Source of the DNA: Clostridia bacterium
GTDB taxonomy: Bacteria; Bacillota; Clostridia; Oscillospirales; Acutalibacteraceae
Assembly: GCA_017421045.1 (NCBI GenBank)
Contig: JAFQMC010000036.1
Span: forward strand, 1-60,030
Direction: 5' to 3'
DNA length: 60,030 bases
Shown piece after piece: positions 37,950-46,683 of the stretch. The translations under genes and the position numbers were made by a program. The notes under the pieces are model-generated. The model had not been told where the DNA came from. It made no database searches and saw only the letters and a list, made by a program, of their open reading frames with translations. How positions within the stretch are numbered: position 1 is the first letter of the stretch; each line of letters starts with the position of its first letter.

Positions 37950-39239
37950 ATGTTAGATATTAAATTTGTTAGAGAAAACCCCGATATAGTAAAAGAGAAC
38001 ATCAAAAAGAAATTTCAGGACAGCAAGCTTCCTCTGGTTGACCAGGTTATCGAGCTTGACAAAGAGAGCCGTGCCGTCAAGAAAGAGGCAGACGACCTGA
38101 GAGCACAGAGAAACAAGCACTCCAAGATGATAGGCGCACTCATGGGTCAGGGCAAGCGTGACGAAGCCGAGGAGATGAAGGTTCTGGTTACATCTCAGGG
38201 TGAGCGACTCTCTGAGCTTGAGAAGCAGGAGACGGAGCTTTCCGAGAAGGTCAAGACCATCATGATGACAATCCCCAACATCATCGACGACTCTGTTCCC
38301 ATCGGCAAAGACGACTCTGAGAACGTAGAGGTTCAGCGTTACGGTGAGCCTGTGACTCCCGACTTCGAGGTTCCTTATCACACAGATATTATGGAGAGGT
38401 TCTGCGGAATCGACCTTGACAGCGCCAGAAAGGTTGCAGGTAACGGCTTCTACTATCTTATGGGCGACATTGCCAGACTTCACTCCGCAGTTATCTCCTA
38501 CGCACGGGACTTTATGATTGAGAGAGGCTTCACCTACTGCGTGCCTCCCTTTATGATTCGTTCCGATGTTGTCACAGGTGTTATGAGCTTTGCCGAGATG
38601 GACTCCATGATGTATAAGATTGAGGGCGAGGATCTGTACCTCATCGGCACCAGTGAGCATTCCATGATTGGTAAGTTTATTGATACAATGAACAAAGAAG
38701 AGGACCTGCCCTATACACTGACCAGCTACTCTCCCTGCTTCCGTAAAGAAAAGGGTGCACACGGCATTGAGGAGCGCGGTGTATATCGTATTCACCAGTT
38801 TGAAAAGCAGGAGATGATTGTAGTCTGCAAGCCCGAGGATTCCATGATGTGGTTCGACAAACTCTGGCAGAATACAGTTGACTTGTTCCGCAGTCTGGAT
38901 GTTCCTGTACGCACACTGGAGTGTTGCTCCGGCGACCTGGCAGACCTGAAGGTAAAATCCATTGACGTAGAGGCGTGGTCTCCCAGACAGCAGAAATATT
39001 TCGAGGTGGGAAGCTGTTCCAACCTTGGCGATGCACAGGCACGCAGACTGAGAATCCGCGTCAACTCCAAGGAGAAGGGCAAGTACTTTGCTCATACCCT
39101 CAACAATACCGTGGTTGCTCCTCCCAGAATGCTCATCGCGTTTCTGGAGAACAACCTGAACGCAGACGGCTCTGTGAACATCCCCGAGGCACTCAGACCT
39201 TATATGGGCGGCGCAGAGAAGATCCTGCCCAAAAACTGA
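37950..39239 (+). CDS. serS: Serine--tRNA ligase
   Basis: The 429-residue class II synthetase charges tRNA-Ser. The N-terminal long coiled coil (about 30-110) binds tRNA. Motif 2 is in SPCFRKEKGAHG(I), and TSEHSMIGK and ECCSGDLADLK are typical. Motif 3 reads HTLNNTVVAPPRMLIAFLEN, where most bacterial enzymes have LNGSGLAVGRT; the catalytic Arg is kept. Start: ATG after GAGGAG. It follows parB by 35 bp and ends at a strong terminator. Confidence 0.95.
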   Translation: MLDIKFVRENPDIVKENIKKKFQDSKLPLVDQVIELDKESRAVKKEADDLRAQRNKHSKMIGALMGQGKRDEAEEMKVLVTSQGERLSELEKQETELSEKVKTIMMTIPNIIDDSVPIGKDDSENVEVQRYGEPVTPDFEVPYHTDIMERFCGIDLDSARKVAGNGFYYLMGDIARLHSAVISYARDFMIERGFTYCVPPFMIRSDVVTGVMSFAEMDSMMYKIEGEDLYLIGTSEHSMIGKFIDTMNKEEDLPYTLTSYSPCFRKEKGAHGIEERGVYRIHQFEKQEMIVVCKPEDSMMWFDKLWQNTVDLFRSLDVPVRTLECCSGDLADLKVKSIDVEAWSPRQQKYFEVGSCSNLGDAQARRLRIRVNSKEKGKYFAHTLNNTVVAPPRMLIAFLENNLNADGSVNIPEALRPYMGGAEKILPKN

Positions 39240-39269
39240 TAATCAATAAAAAATTATCATAAAACAACA

Positions 39270-39308
39270 AACCGCACAGGCTGATAAAACAACCTGTGCG
39301 GTTTTTAC
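39270..39308 (+). terminator. serS terminator
   Basis: Eleven-pair stem AACCGCACAGG/CCTGTGCGGTT (39270-39303) followed by TTTAC. The A-rich left flank means it may also serve the opposing helicase gene. Confidence 0.88.
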
Positions 39309-39333
39309 TTTTATGTATCAGAGATTCTGAGGT

Positions 39334-41487
39334 TTATTCTTCGGGTTTGTCTGCAGTCTTTGCGTTAATTCGCTCAATCTCCATATCAATGATATTTCCG
39401 AAGGACCTTTCATCCAGCTCAAAACTTTCTTCCGCCACTACAGATTCGTCTGCGAAAGCATCGAAAACCGCTTGTTTGCTTTCAAGGAGGGCAAGGATAC
39501 GCTCGTCCACGGTGTCGTCGCAAAGCAGGCGGTAAACAAGAACGTTTCTGGTCTGTCCCATGCGGTAGGCGCGTGATATTGCCTGATTCTCGATGGAAGG
39601 CTTGAACTGAGGTTCGCAGAGGATGACAACGCTGGCGGACTGGATGTTGAGTCCCGTTCCGCCCGACTGAATCTGTGCCGCCAGAACGCTTCCCGCAGGA
39701 GCTTTGTCAAACTCATCAATAATCTCCTGACGTCGGGCAGGAGTAACCGAGCCGTTGATGGGACTCATGCATCTGCTGCCGAGAAGAGAGGTAACTTTGT
39801 CTATGGTATCAAGGAAGAAGGAGAACACAATAACCTTGCGTCCGTCGTCTTCAGCCTCCTCCACGATTTCAAGCAAGCGGTTTGCTTTGGAGGAGTCAGC
39901 GATGTTGTCAACGTTCCAGGAGACCCGACGTGCATCGGCATAGTTTTTGCTGAGAATGGAGTTCTCGTATTTTGCTTCTTCCGCAGCCCCAAGGGTGCAC
40001 CATTCTCTGCTCTCAATAAGGTCGGGCAATTCGGTGAGAACGTCCTCACGTCGTCTGCGGTAGTACACGGGAGCAACCTTTTCTCTGAATTCGGGTGCCG
40101 ATGACAAGAACTCCAGTCCGCGGACTCCGTCGGCAATCTGAGGCTGAAGGATTCTGATGAGAGACACCATCTCCTCTACCTTATTCTCAAGAGCGGTACC
40201 TGTCATAAACAGGATTCTCTCGGCGTGTGTGCTGATGTTCTTTACATTTACCGTGCGTCTTGCTTCGGGGTTCTTGATGTAATGAGCTTCGTCCACAACA
40301 AGGGCAGAGAATCTGAACTTGGGTCCCAGGGTGAAATGCTCTGTGGTTTCAAAGGTGGTCACGGCAACACCGCCGTTCTCTTTCCAGTGTTGCAGTGAAG
40401 AGGCTCGGTCGGCGCCGTGAACCTTGGTAACGGAAAGGTCGCTCATTTTTGCAATCTCGCGACACCAGTTTGTGACAACGCTGGCAGGGCATACCACCAC
40501 GAAGTGAGAAGCACCGGTGTTTCTCAGGGAGACCATGGAGGCAATGGCCTGAACAGTTTTTCCGAGACCCATTTCGTCTCCCAGCAGAACCCGCTTCTGG
40601 TGGAGAATATATTTGACACCCCACTCCTGATAATTACGCAGGGTGCAGTTAAGCCCTTCTGAATAGAAAGGCTCCTCTTTTATAGCTTTTGCCAGCTCCT
40701 CGGGAAGACCGTACTCGGTGTCGTTGTTTCCGAGAAGCTGAGGATTGATTTTTTCAAGAACGTTATAGAAGCTTACGGAGTTTTCAGAAAAATCCGCCCA
40801 GGCAAGAGCGTCGGTTGTGGCAATGGCGGCATTATAGCTGTCTGTAAGCTGTCTGACAGAGTTGCCGTAATCCCCTGTAGACTTTTCCTGAAGAAAGGCG
40901 AAAGCCTGCAGGGCAGCTTCCTTCTTGCCCTTGGATGCGAACATCCACTTGATTCCGCTTGTAGCAGGAGACAGGGCTTTCATCTGCGGTTGCAGGTCCG
41001 TTCCCTCTTTGTGAAGTGCAGCGGATTTTTCTGCAAGAGCAGAGAGCTGCAGATATTTTGATACAGTAACTACAAGCTCTGTGGCAAGAGGATTCCTGTC
41101 GTCTGTGCTCAGCCTGATTTTTGCACTGTCTTTTGCGGCTTTAGCAAGCTGATCGACCGAGGTTTTTATGGCAACGGCTGCTTCGTCGCTGATGCCACTG
41201 AGCTGTGCAAGCTTTGACACAGCAACTCCGTAAAGGTCGGCAATAGTGCCGTAGCCGTTATCTCTGAGAGTTTTTGTTCTGAATCCCCGCTTGTCGCGGT
41301 TCAGCTCCTCAACAGGCGTGTTCCGGAGGATCTTCTGTGTTTCAGAGTCTAAAAGAGATCTGCACAGCGAGTTGATATTATCGCTGTACTTATCCGTAGA
41401 AGAACTCACGGTCTTCAGGCTCTGCAAAAAAACCTTGTGAAGACTGAGAAGTTGTTTTGCGCTTTTTGAGTCAATAGGTCTTGCCAT
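39334..41487 (-). CDS. SNF2-family DEAD/DEAH-like helicase
   Basis: The 717-residue protein has an N-terminal region of about 240 residues with a helix-hairpin-helix-like segment (LAQLSGISDEAAVAIKT), then the SNF2 ATPase: Walker A GDEMGLGKT (about 300), DEAH-type VVDEAHYIKN, motif III FMTGTALEN, and the C-terminal lobe with GGTGLNIQSA and ISRAYRMGQ. SNF2 proteins move along double-stranded DNA. Bacterial members act in transcription recycling or defence, and the target here is unknown. No SWIM zinc domain is present. Start: ATG after AAAGGAG. It is not next to recognisable defence genes. Confidence 0.88.
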   Translation of the reverse strand: MARPIDSKSAKQLLSLHKVFLQSLKTVSSSTDKYSDNINSLCRSLLDSETQKILRNTPVEELNRDKRGFRTKTLRDNGYGTIADLYGVAVSKLAQLSGISDEAAVAIKTSVDQLAKAAKDSAKIRLSTDDRNPLATELVVTVSKYLQLSALAEKSAALHKEGTDLQPQMKALSPATSGIKWMFASKGKKEAALQAFAFLQEKSTGDYGNSVRQLTDSYNAAIATTDALAWADFSENSVSFYNVLEKINPQLLGNNDTEYGLPEELAKAIKEEPFYSEGLNCTLRNYQEWGVKYILHQKRVLLGDEMGLGKTVQAIASMVSLRNTGASHFVVVCPASVVTNWCREIAKMSDLSVTKVHGADRASSLQHWKENGGVAVTTFETTEHFTLGPKFRFSALVVDEAHYIKNPEARRTVNVKNISTHAERILFMTGTALENKVEEMVSLIRILQPQIADGVRGLEFLSSAPEFREKVAPVYYRRRREDVLTELPDLIESREWCTLGAAEEAKYENSILSKNYADARRVSWNVDNIADSSKANRLLEIVEEAEDDGRKVIVFSFFLDTIDKVTSLLGSRCMSPINGSVTPARRQEIIDEFDKAPAGSVLAAQIQSGGTGLNIQSASVVILCEPQFKPSIENQAISRAYRMGQTRNVLVYRLLCDDTVDERILALLESKQAVFDAFADESVVAEESFELDERSFGNIIDMEIERINAKTADKPEE

Positions 41488-41623
41488 AGCTTGCTCCTTT
41501 GGATTTCTTTCCCTTTGGAAAGGATTCGGATATTAGCGGTTACGGGGGTAAATAACTCCGATTATGACAATATCTCGGGTCACTTTATATGATAGCAGAT
41601 AGTGTTCGGGATATCAATAAAAA

Positions 41624-41650
41624 TCGGCAACCCCTATGATAGGTTGCCGA
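41624..41650 (-). terminator. Terminator of the PAP2 gene
   Basis: Stem TCGGCAACC/GGTTGCCGA (41624-41650) followed on the minus strand by TTTTTATTG. Confidence 0.85.
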
Positions 41651-41669
41651 ATAAGTTTATAAGAGTGTT

Positions 41670-42221
41670 TTAAATTGCGAAGCCGAAAACGTTGATAACA
41701 AGCACGTTAAAAAGTGCCACGGAGGAAAGTCCGCAGGCAAGTCCCAGAAGTACACCCACAGCTACATCGGAGAAATAGTGAACTCTCAGATACACACGGC
41801 TGAATCCGATGAGAGATGCAAGAACAATCACGGGCAGGTAAATGCCCACGGGACATCTCAGGAGGGTTACTCCCACCACCGAGAAAGAGGATGCGGTGTG
41901 ACCCGAGGGAAAAGAGTAATACTTGGGTCGCTTGACAATCTGCTCGTCCTCGGGGAGCTGTTCGCTGGGACGGACTCTGCCTACAATGCGCTTGATTGTG
42001 ATCTCTCCCACAAGCCAGGTGATGAACAGAGAAAGCAGAATATTAAGTCCTGCCGCACGCATCTGCCTGGAGATTATCATGGGGATTGTCATAGCAAACC
42101 AAACAAGTCCACCTGTGCCGAGATAGGTGATGACTGCCATTATTCTGTTGTTGGTGTGTGAGTGGAGTCCTTTGATCTTTCTGAGAACAAATTCATCCAA
42201 CTGCTGGATTTTTTTGAACAT
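41670..42221 (-). CDS. PAP2-family membrane phosphatase
   Basis: The 183-residue protein has five or six membrane helices and the three PAP2 motifs: KRIVGRVRP, PSGH and SRVYLRVHYFSDV, with the catalytic His residues on the outer face. Family members dephosphorylate undecaprenyl-pyrophosphate or phosphatidic/phosphatidylglycerol phosphate; which one is not readable. The start at 42221 gives MFKKIQQLDEF. Transcribed alone. Confidence 0.88.
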   Translation of the reverse strand: MFKKIQQLDEFVLRKIKGLHSHTNNRIMAVITYLGTGGLVWFAMTIPMIISRQMRAAGLNILLSLFITWLVGEITIKRIVGRVRPSEQLPEDEQIVKRPKYYSFPSGHTASSFSVVGVTLLRCPVGIYLPVIVLASLIGFSRVYLRVHYFSDVAVGVLLGLACGLSSVALFNVLVINVFGFAI

Positions 42222-42342
42222 ACCAAAACCTCATAATTCGGCAAAACTTGCGTTAATAATGATAGTAATACATAATTATGATACCACAAAAAAATCCTTT
42301 TGAAAATACCTTTTTATAACAAATTGAGATTTTTTATTCTGC

Positions 42343-43356
42343 TCAAAGAAATGTCAGCTCAACAAGATGTGCCACACAGGGGATACTCAGCCCCTGCTGA
42401 CAGGATGTGGGGCTCATCAGCGCACCTGTAGCAATAAAGAGTATGTGTCGGAGCTTGCCCGTTGTCATTTGGTTCAGTATATGAGAGCACAGTACCGAGG
42501 CGGCACACCCGCATCCCGAACCGCCTGCGTGGACGTCCTGACGGTCTCTGTCAAAGATGAGCATACCGCAGTCGTCGTGCTTGTGTCTCAGGTCATATCC
42601 TTCCTTGAGAGTCAGCTCATAAAGGAGCTTTGAACCGACAAGCCCCAGATCTCCCGTGAAGATTCGGTCAAAGTCATCAAGGTTCTTGCCCGTGTCTTTG
42701 AAAAAATCCAGAATTGTTTGTGCCGCAGCAGGTGCCATAGCGGCGCCCATGTTGTTGGCATCCTTAACACCTAAGTCCAGAATCCTCCCCACAGTAGCAC
42801 CCGTAATGCGAACGGAGTTCTTTTTGCCTTCTCCCAAAATAGCGCATCCGGAGCCCGTAACCGTCCACTGTGCCGAGGGTGTGCGCTGGCCGCCGTACTC
42901 CAGAGGAAAGCGATACTGTCTCTCGGCAGAACAAAAGTGAGAGGACGTGACACAGGCACAGTTCTTGGCGGTACCCGATTGAAGCACAAATGCCGCCATA
43001 ATAAGCGATTGTGCCATGGTGGAGCAGGCGCCGTACTGGCCGAGATAGGGTATTGAAAATTCTTTGAGGGCATTGCTTGAGGAAATACATTGATTCAGCA
43101 GGTCACCTGAGAAAATATAGTCAAGATCCTCAGCTTTCAGCTTCGTTTTGCTGAGTGCCGTTATCAGGGCTTCCCGCTGAAAGGCGCTTTCCGCCTGCTC
43201 CCATGTATCGGCACCCGCCTTGGCATCGTAGATAATCTTGTCAAAACCTTTCCCCAGTGGGCCCTGAGCCTCCTTGGGTCCTGCTACCGCCCCTGCGCCG
43301 AGGATTGACGGGCCGTCCGTGAATAGGGTTGTGTATTTGCCTGTGCGATTTATCAT
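42343..43356 (-). CDS. spoVAD: Stage V sporulation protein AD
   Basis: The 337-residue thiolase-fold protein has GPSILGAGAVAGPKEAQGPL near the start, GQYGACSTMAQSLIMAA, and GSGCGCAASV. SpoVAD binds dipicolinic acid and is needed for its import into the forespore. In spore formers it is encoded between spoVAC and spoVAE; here neither neighbour is present. Start: ATG at 43356, eight nt after AAGGGAG, rather than a farther in-frame start with no site. A 14-bp hairpin covers that ribosome site. Confidence 0.9.
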   Translation of the reverse strand: MINRTGKYTTLFTDGPSILGAGAVAGPKEAQGPLGKGFDKIIYDAKAGADTWEQAESAFQREALITALSKTKLKAEDLDYIFSGDLLNQCISSSNALKEFSIPYLGQYGACSTMAQSLIMAAFVLQSGTAKNCACVTSSHFCSAERQYRFPLEYGGQRTPSAQWTVTGSGCAILGEGKKNSVRITGATVGRILDLGVKDANNMGAAMAPAAAQTILDFFKDTGKNLDDFDRIFTGDLGLVGSKLLYELTLKEGYDLRHKHDDCGMLIFDRDRQDVHAGGSGCGCAASVLCSHILNQMTTGKLRHILFIATGALMSPTSCQQGLSIPCVAHLVELTFL

Positions 43357-43361
43357 AAGAA

Positions 43362-43406
43362 AAACTCCCTTTTGCTTATACATGGAGTATTTGCAAAAGA
43401 GAGTTT
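43362..43406 (-). promoter_or_regulatory. Hairpin covering the spoVAD ribosome-binding site
   Basis: On the minus strand AAACTCTCTTTTGC (43406-43393) pairs with GCAAAAGGGAGTTT (43375-43362): 14 pairs with one G-T. The second arm holds the AAGGGAG of spoVAD and is followed by TTCTT. It could be the intrinsic terminator of the VanW gene, a translation-blocking hairpin, or both. Confidence 0.6.
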
Positions 43407-43445
43407 GTTAATTCATATTGTTTTGTCAGCGTTGCCACACTCGAC

Positions 43446-45032
43446 TCAGGGAGTCTGTGCCGCTGTGGGATTCTGTCCCTCGGGTGCATCTGTAGGCTGA
43501 GGTGTAACCTGAGGCTTTGTTGCAGGAGGCTGAGTTGCCGGTGCCTGAGTCTGGGGAGCCTGGGTTGCCTTGGGAGTTGTAGGTTTAGGTGTTGCGGGCT
43601 TTGTTGCCTTAGGCTTTGTAGTTTCAGGCTTGGTTTCGGAAGAGGAGCTGCCGCCACCGGGATAATAGTAACGTGATGAGGGAAGAGCTTCTCTGTCCAC
43701 TTCTTTGCCGTTTTTGTAGTAGATGCGCTCAGCAGCTGCACAGTAATATCCGTCTGCCTTGTTTGTCTCTGTGATGGAAGCAGAAGTCTTGATGGTGTCA
43801 AAGGAGGGATCCTGCCAGCCGTAGAAGTTAACGTACAGAGTGTTGCCGGTCATATAGCACTCAAGGTAGATGGGATAATCGGTATCGTTCTTCAGCTTCA
43901 GATCCAGATAAGGATGTGCGATTGTAGCATCAAGACCTGCAGGGGCATAGGAAGAAGGATAGCGGTGGCAGTGACGCTCAGCGATAGTGAGGTTTGCCTT
44001 GAGAGCCGCGTTGTAGATGGTGGTGCTTGACTGGCAAACGCCTCCGCCGATACCCTGAGTATACTGTCCGTTGGAGATAACCGTTGCAGAGCGGTAGCCG
44101 TCTGCGGTGGAATTGGTGTCTCCTGCGTGAGCAGAGAAAGACCAGGTCTCGCCTGGTTCGATAACGGAGCCGTTGCAACGATCCAGAGCGTTCTTCATAT
44201 TATGATGGGCGTCAGCCGTGTTGTGAGCTGTTGTGGAGTGAGAAGCCAGAAGCTGAATTTTGCCGTTAAGGTCGTCAAAATGCAGTGTGGGCTGAACCTC
44301 TTTTACTGTAGCCGTAATCTCTGATGCAGAGATTTTGCCTGCAGAGAGCTTTTCAAGCTCGTTTGTTATATTCTTTATCAGGCTTTCCTGCTCAACCTGA
44401 TAACCGACAGCTGAGGCAGAAAAGGAAACTTTTTTGTTGGAAGCAGAAGCGATGGTGGCGTTCTTGGGTGCAACGTCAACCTCGGCGGCGATTGCCTCAA
44501 CGGTCTTCTTTACAGAATCTGCGTTAACCTTAAAGCTCAGCTCAAAGACCTTGTCTGCCTTGGTAGAGGAGGTGGACTTTTCCTTTTTGGAGAGCTTGTT
44601 GTTGTAGCTTGCAGCCTGCTTCAGAACATCCTCGATGTCGTTGTCCCACTGGAAACTGCTCTTGTTGTAGTCATACTTATTGTCTTTTGCCTTGACTGTC
44701 AGGTCAAAGTCGTGTATCATACTATCACACTCTGTCTGAGCAAGAAGTCTTGCTTCAGCATAGGAGTGTCCGCCCAGGGAGGTTTTTCCGATGTAGATAC
44801 CGTCGGCGAATATGTAGGTTGCCTCGTCGACAACTAAGGTTTCTGCCTCATCTGTGGAAGCGACTCCGGAGGGATCGGTATTTTCATTACCTGAGCATCC
44901 TGCACATCCGCCCAGAGTGCTGAGCAAAAAGGCGCAGACAAGACACAGGGATACAACAGAGTATACCAGATAGGACTTACTCTGCTTTTTGGAGACTCCG
45001 TCCGTTGTTAAGATTTTCTCATTGTTTTCCAT
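43446..45032 (-). CDS. VanW-family cell-wall protein with Pro/Thr-rich tail
   Basis: The 528-residue membrane-anchored protein has one helix (about 20-40), a Cys/Gly-rich GCAGCSG stretch, a peptidoglycan-binding-4-like region (about 60-260), and a VanW domain with ETWSFSAHAGDT, GIGGGVCQSSTTIYNAAL and ERHCHRYPSSYAPAGLDA. The last 60 residues repeat Pro-Lys/Thr/Gln, as in wall-spanning segments. VanW is named for its link with vancomycin-resistance clusters, but its role is unknown, and nothing here suggests glycopeptide resistance. Start: ATG at 45032 after AGAGG. Confidence 0.85.
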   Translation of the reverse strand: MENNEKILTTDGVSKKQSKSYLVYSVVSLCLVCAFLLSTLGGCAGCSGNENTDPSGVASTDEAETLVVDEATYIFADGIYIGKTSLGGHSYAEARLLAQTECDSMIHDFDLTVKAKDNKYDYNKSSFQWDNDIEDVLKQAASYNNKLSKKEKSTSSTKADKVFELSFKVNADSVKKTVEAIAAEVDVAPKNATIASASNKKVSFSASAVGYQVEQESLIKNITNELEKLSAGKISASEITATVKEVQPTLHFDDLNGKIQLLASHSTTAHNTADAHHNMKNALDRCNGSVIEPGETWSFSAHAGDTNSTADGYRSATVISNGQYTQGIGGGVCQSSTTIYNAALKANLTIAERHCHRYPSSYAPAGLDATIAHPYLDLKLKNDTDYPIYLECYMTGNTLYVNFYGWQDPSFDTIKTSASITETNKADGYYCAAAERIYYKNGKEVDREALPSSRYYYPGGGSSSSETKPETTKPKATKPATPKPTTPKATQAPQTQAPATQPPATKPQVTPQPTDAPEGQNPTAAQTP

Positions 45033-45335
45033 AACAAAACCTCTGTTTATAAAAAAGTGCATAGGATTTCACAATACTATCAAATTCATATAATATAATA
45101 CAATATTAGAAAAGAAAAATAAAGATGAAAAGCCCAAATTTATTATGGTAAATTCTCCAAACTTATCTTTGGAAAACATTCTGTTTTTGGATTTATTTTC
45201 TATAAAAGATAAATAACAGACAAAATGATGCACAATGGACGTTTTTAGCAGTATGGAAAATCTGCTCAGATCCACTGTTTAAGGGAGTATTTATTGTAGT
45301 AAATAATGGGAGCATATATTAAGGAGGAAGTAAAA

Positions 45336-46625
45336 ATGAAGCGTTTTTTGTCTTTGGCGATGTGCGCAGTGTTGGCGGTGTCACTTTGTGCCTGCGCCGG
45401 CAAATCTGCGGTGAGTAAGGATGAGAACCTGCTCGCAGACTATAAAAAATCGGAATCCCTCAGCGAGTACGATTTTTTGTCGGGTGAGGATATTTTGCCT
45501 GAAGGATACGAGAAATACAGCGACTCGGTGACGGATTTTTCACTGCAGATTTTTGCAGAGAATTTAAGCGACAATGAAAACGCAGTCCTGTCTCCTTATT
45601 CTGTGGTGAGCGCCATGTCACTTCTTATGAACGGCGCAGACGGCGACACACTGGCACAGATGAAGTCGGTTATAGCGAAGGGTACCGACCTTGGTGTGAT
45701 AAACGAGAGCAACCGCTACCTCACAAGCAGACTTTCAGCTTTCAACAACGAGGAAGGCGAGTTCTTCTGCGCCGATTCTCTGTGGCTTGACGATTCCTTT
45801 GACGTAAAGGCTTCCTTCCTGCAGTCGGCGGTCAACTACTACGATGCAGGGGTTATCCGCACTCCTCTCAGCGACACTGCCGCAAAAGATAAGATAAACG
45901 GCTGGATAAGCGAGCAGACAAAGGGCAAGATTACAGATATGGCGGAGAGCATTAATCCCGACACCAGGGCGATGATTATCAACGCAGTGCTCATGGATGA
46001 CAAGTGGACAACACCCTACACTCAGGATGATTTGCTCGACGGCACCTTCCGCGGAACACAGGGAGATACCGATGCCACCTTCATGTGCAGCAAGGAGTTT
46101 TACATCAGCTCTTCCCACGCAGAAGGCTTTGTGAAGAGCTTTAAAAATCTTCCGCTGAAGTTTGCCGCCGTGGTACCTGTTGACGATATTCCTCTGACAG
46201 AGTTTGCAAGCACTCTTTCTGCAAGCAAGCTGAATGCGCTTATTGAATCTCAGAAACCCACGGAGTTCTGCCGTGCATCCTTGCCTGAGTTTTCGGTAAA
46301 AAGCAAGCTTGACCTGAAAGAAAGCCTCATCGCCACCGGAATAGAGGATGCTTTCGATGATGTTGAGGCAGATTTCTCCTCGCTCACAAATACAGGAGAT
46401 ATACATATCGGTTCGGTGAATCAGGAGGCCTTCGTTGAGGTAGGTCCTCAGGGCGCTTGTGCAGGAGCCGCCACCGTGGTGGAACTTGCAGACACCGCAT
46501 CTCCCCAAGAGGAAGAGATGAAAGAGCTTGTCCTTGACCGTCCTTTTCTCTTCATAATCTTCGACAACGAATCAAACATCCCCGTGTTTATGGGCGCAGT
46601 GAACAACATAGGCGCTAATCAGTAA
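45336..46625 (+). CDS. Lipid-anchored serpin (serine protease inhibitor)
   Basis: The 429-residue protein has a lipoprotein signal with lipobox LCAC (Cys20) and a complete serpin fold: NAVLSPYSVVSAMSLLMNGA, TRAMIINAVLMDDKW, SLPEFSVKSKLDL, and the C-terminal LDRPFLFIIFDN. The hinge of the reactive loop is GACAGAATVV (about 371), small residues as in inhibitory serpins. By counting, P1 falls near Thr in ELADTASP, so an elastase- or subtilisin-like target is a guess. Gut bacterial serpins block host or competitor proteases. Start: ATG at 45336 after AAGGAGG. Confidence 0.9.
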   Translation: MKRFLSLAMCAVLAVSLCACAGKSAVSKDENLLADYKKSESLSEYDFLSGEDILPEGYEKYSDSVTDFSLQIFAENLSDNENAVLSPYSVVSAMSLLMNGADGDTLAQMKSVIAKGTDLGVINESNRYLTSRLSAFNNEEGEFFCADSLWLDDSFDVKASFLQSAVNYYDAGVIRTPLSDTAAKDKINGWISEQTKGKITDMAESINPDTRAMIINAVLMDDKWTTPYTQDDLLDGTFRGTQGDTDATFMCSKEFYISSSHAEGFVKSFKNLPLKFAAVVPVDDIPLTEFASTLSASKLNALIESQKPTEFCRASLPEFSVKSKLDLKESLIATGIEDAFDDVEADFSSLTNTGDIHIGSVNQEAFVEVGPQGACAGAATVVELADTASPQEEEMKELVLDRPFLFIIFDNESNIPVFMGAVNNIGANQ

Positions 46626-46638
46626 CATAGAAAAATCA

Positions 46639-46670
46639 ATCCCCGATTGCGAAAAGCAGTCGGGGATTTT
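46639..46670. terminator. Terminator between serpin and aspS
   Basis: Stem ATCCCCGA-TGC with complement GCA-TCGGGGAT (46639-46667) followed by TTTT on the plus strand. The aspS gene ends 17 bp away on the other strand and may share it. Confidence 0.8.
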
Positions 46671-46683
46671 GCGTATTAAAAGA

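Noticed and set aside
37953-39095. A 380-residue open frame antisense to serS
   Set aside because: It lies wholly opposite serS, has no ribosome site or domain, and is produced by the codon bias of the real gene.
39334-41487. Defence island around the SNF2 helicase
   Set aside because: Neighbours are serS and a PAP2 phosphatase; no nuclease, methylase or other defence gene is adjacent.
43376-43801. Pro/Leu/Gln-rich frame overlapping the end of the VanW gene
   Set aside because: Out-of-frame reading of the Pro/Thr repeat tail of VanW, with no start signal.
43446-45032. Vancomycin resistance gene
   Set aside because: VanW-domain proteins are widespread and not resistance determinants by themselves; no vanA/B/H/X genes are nearby.
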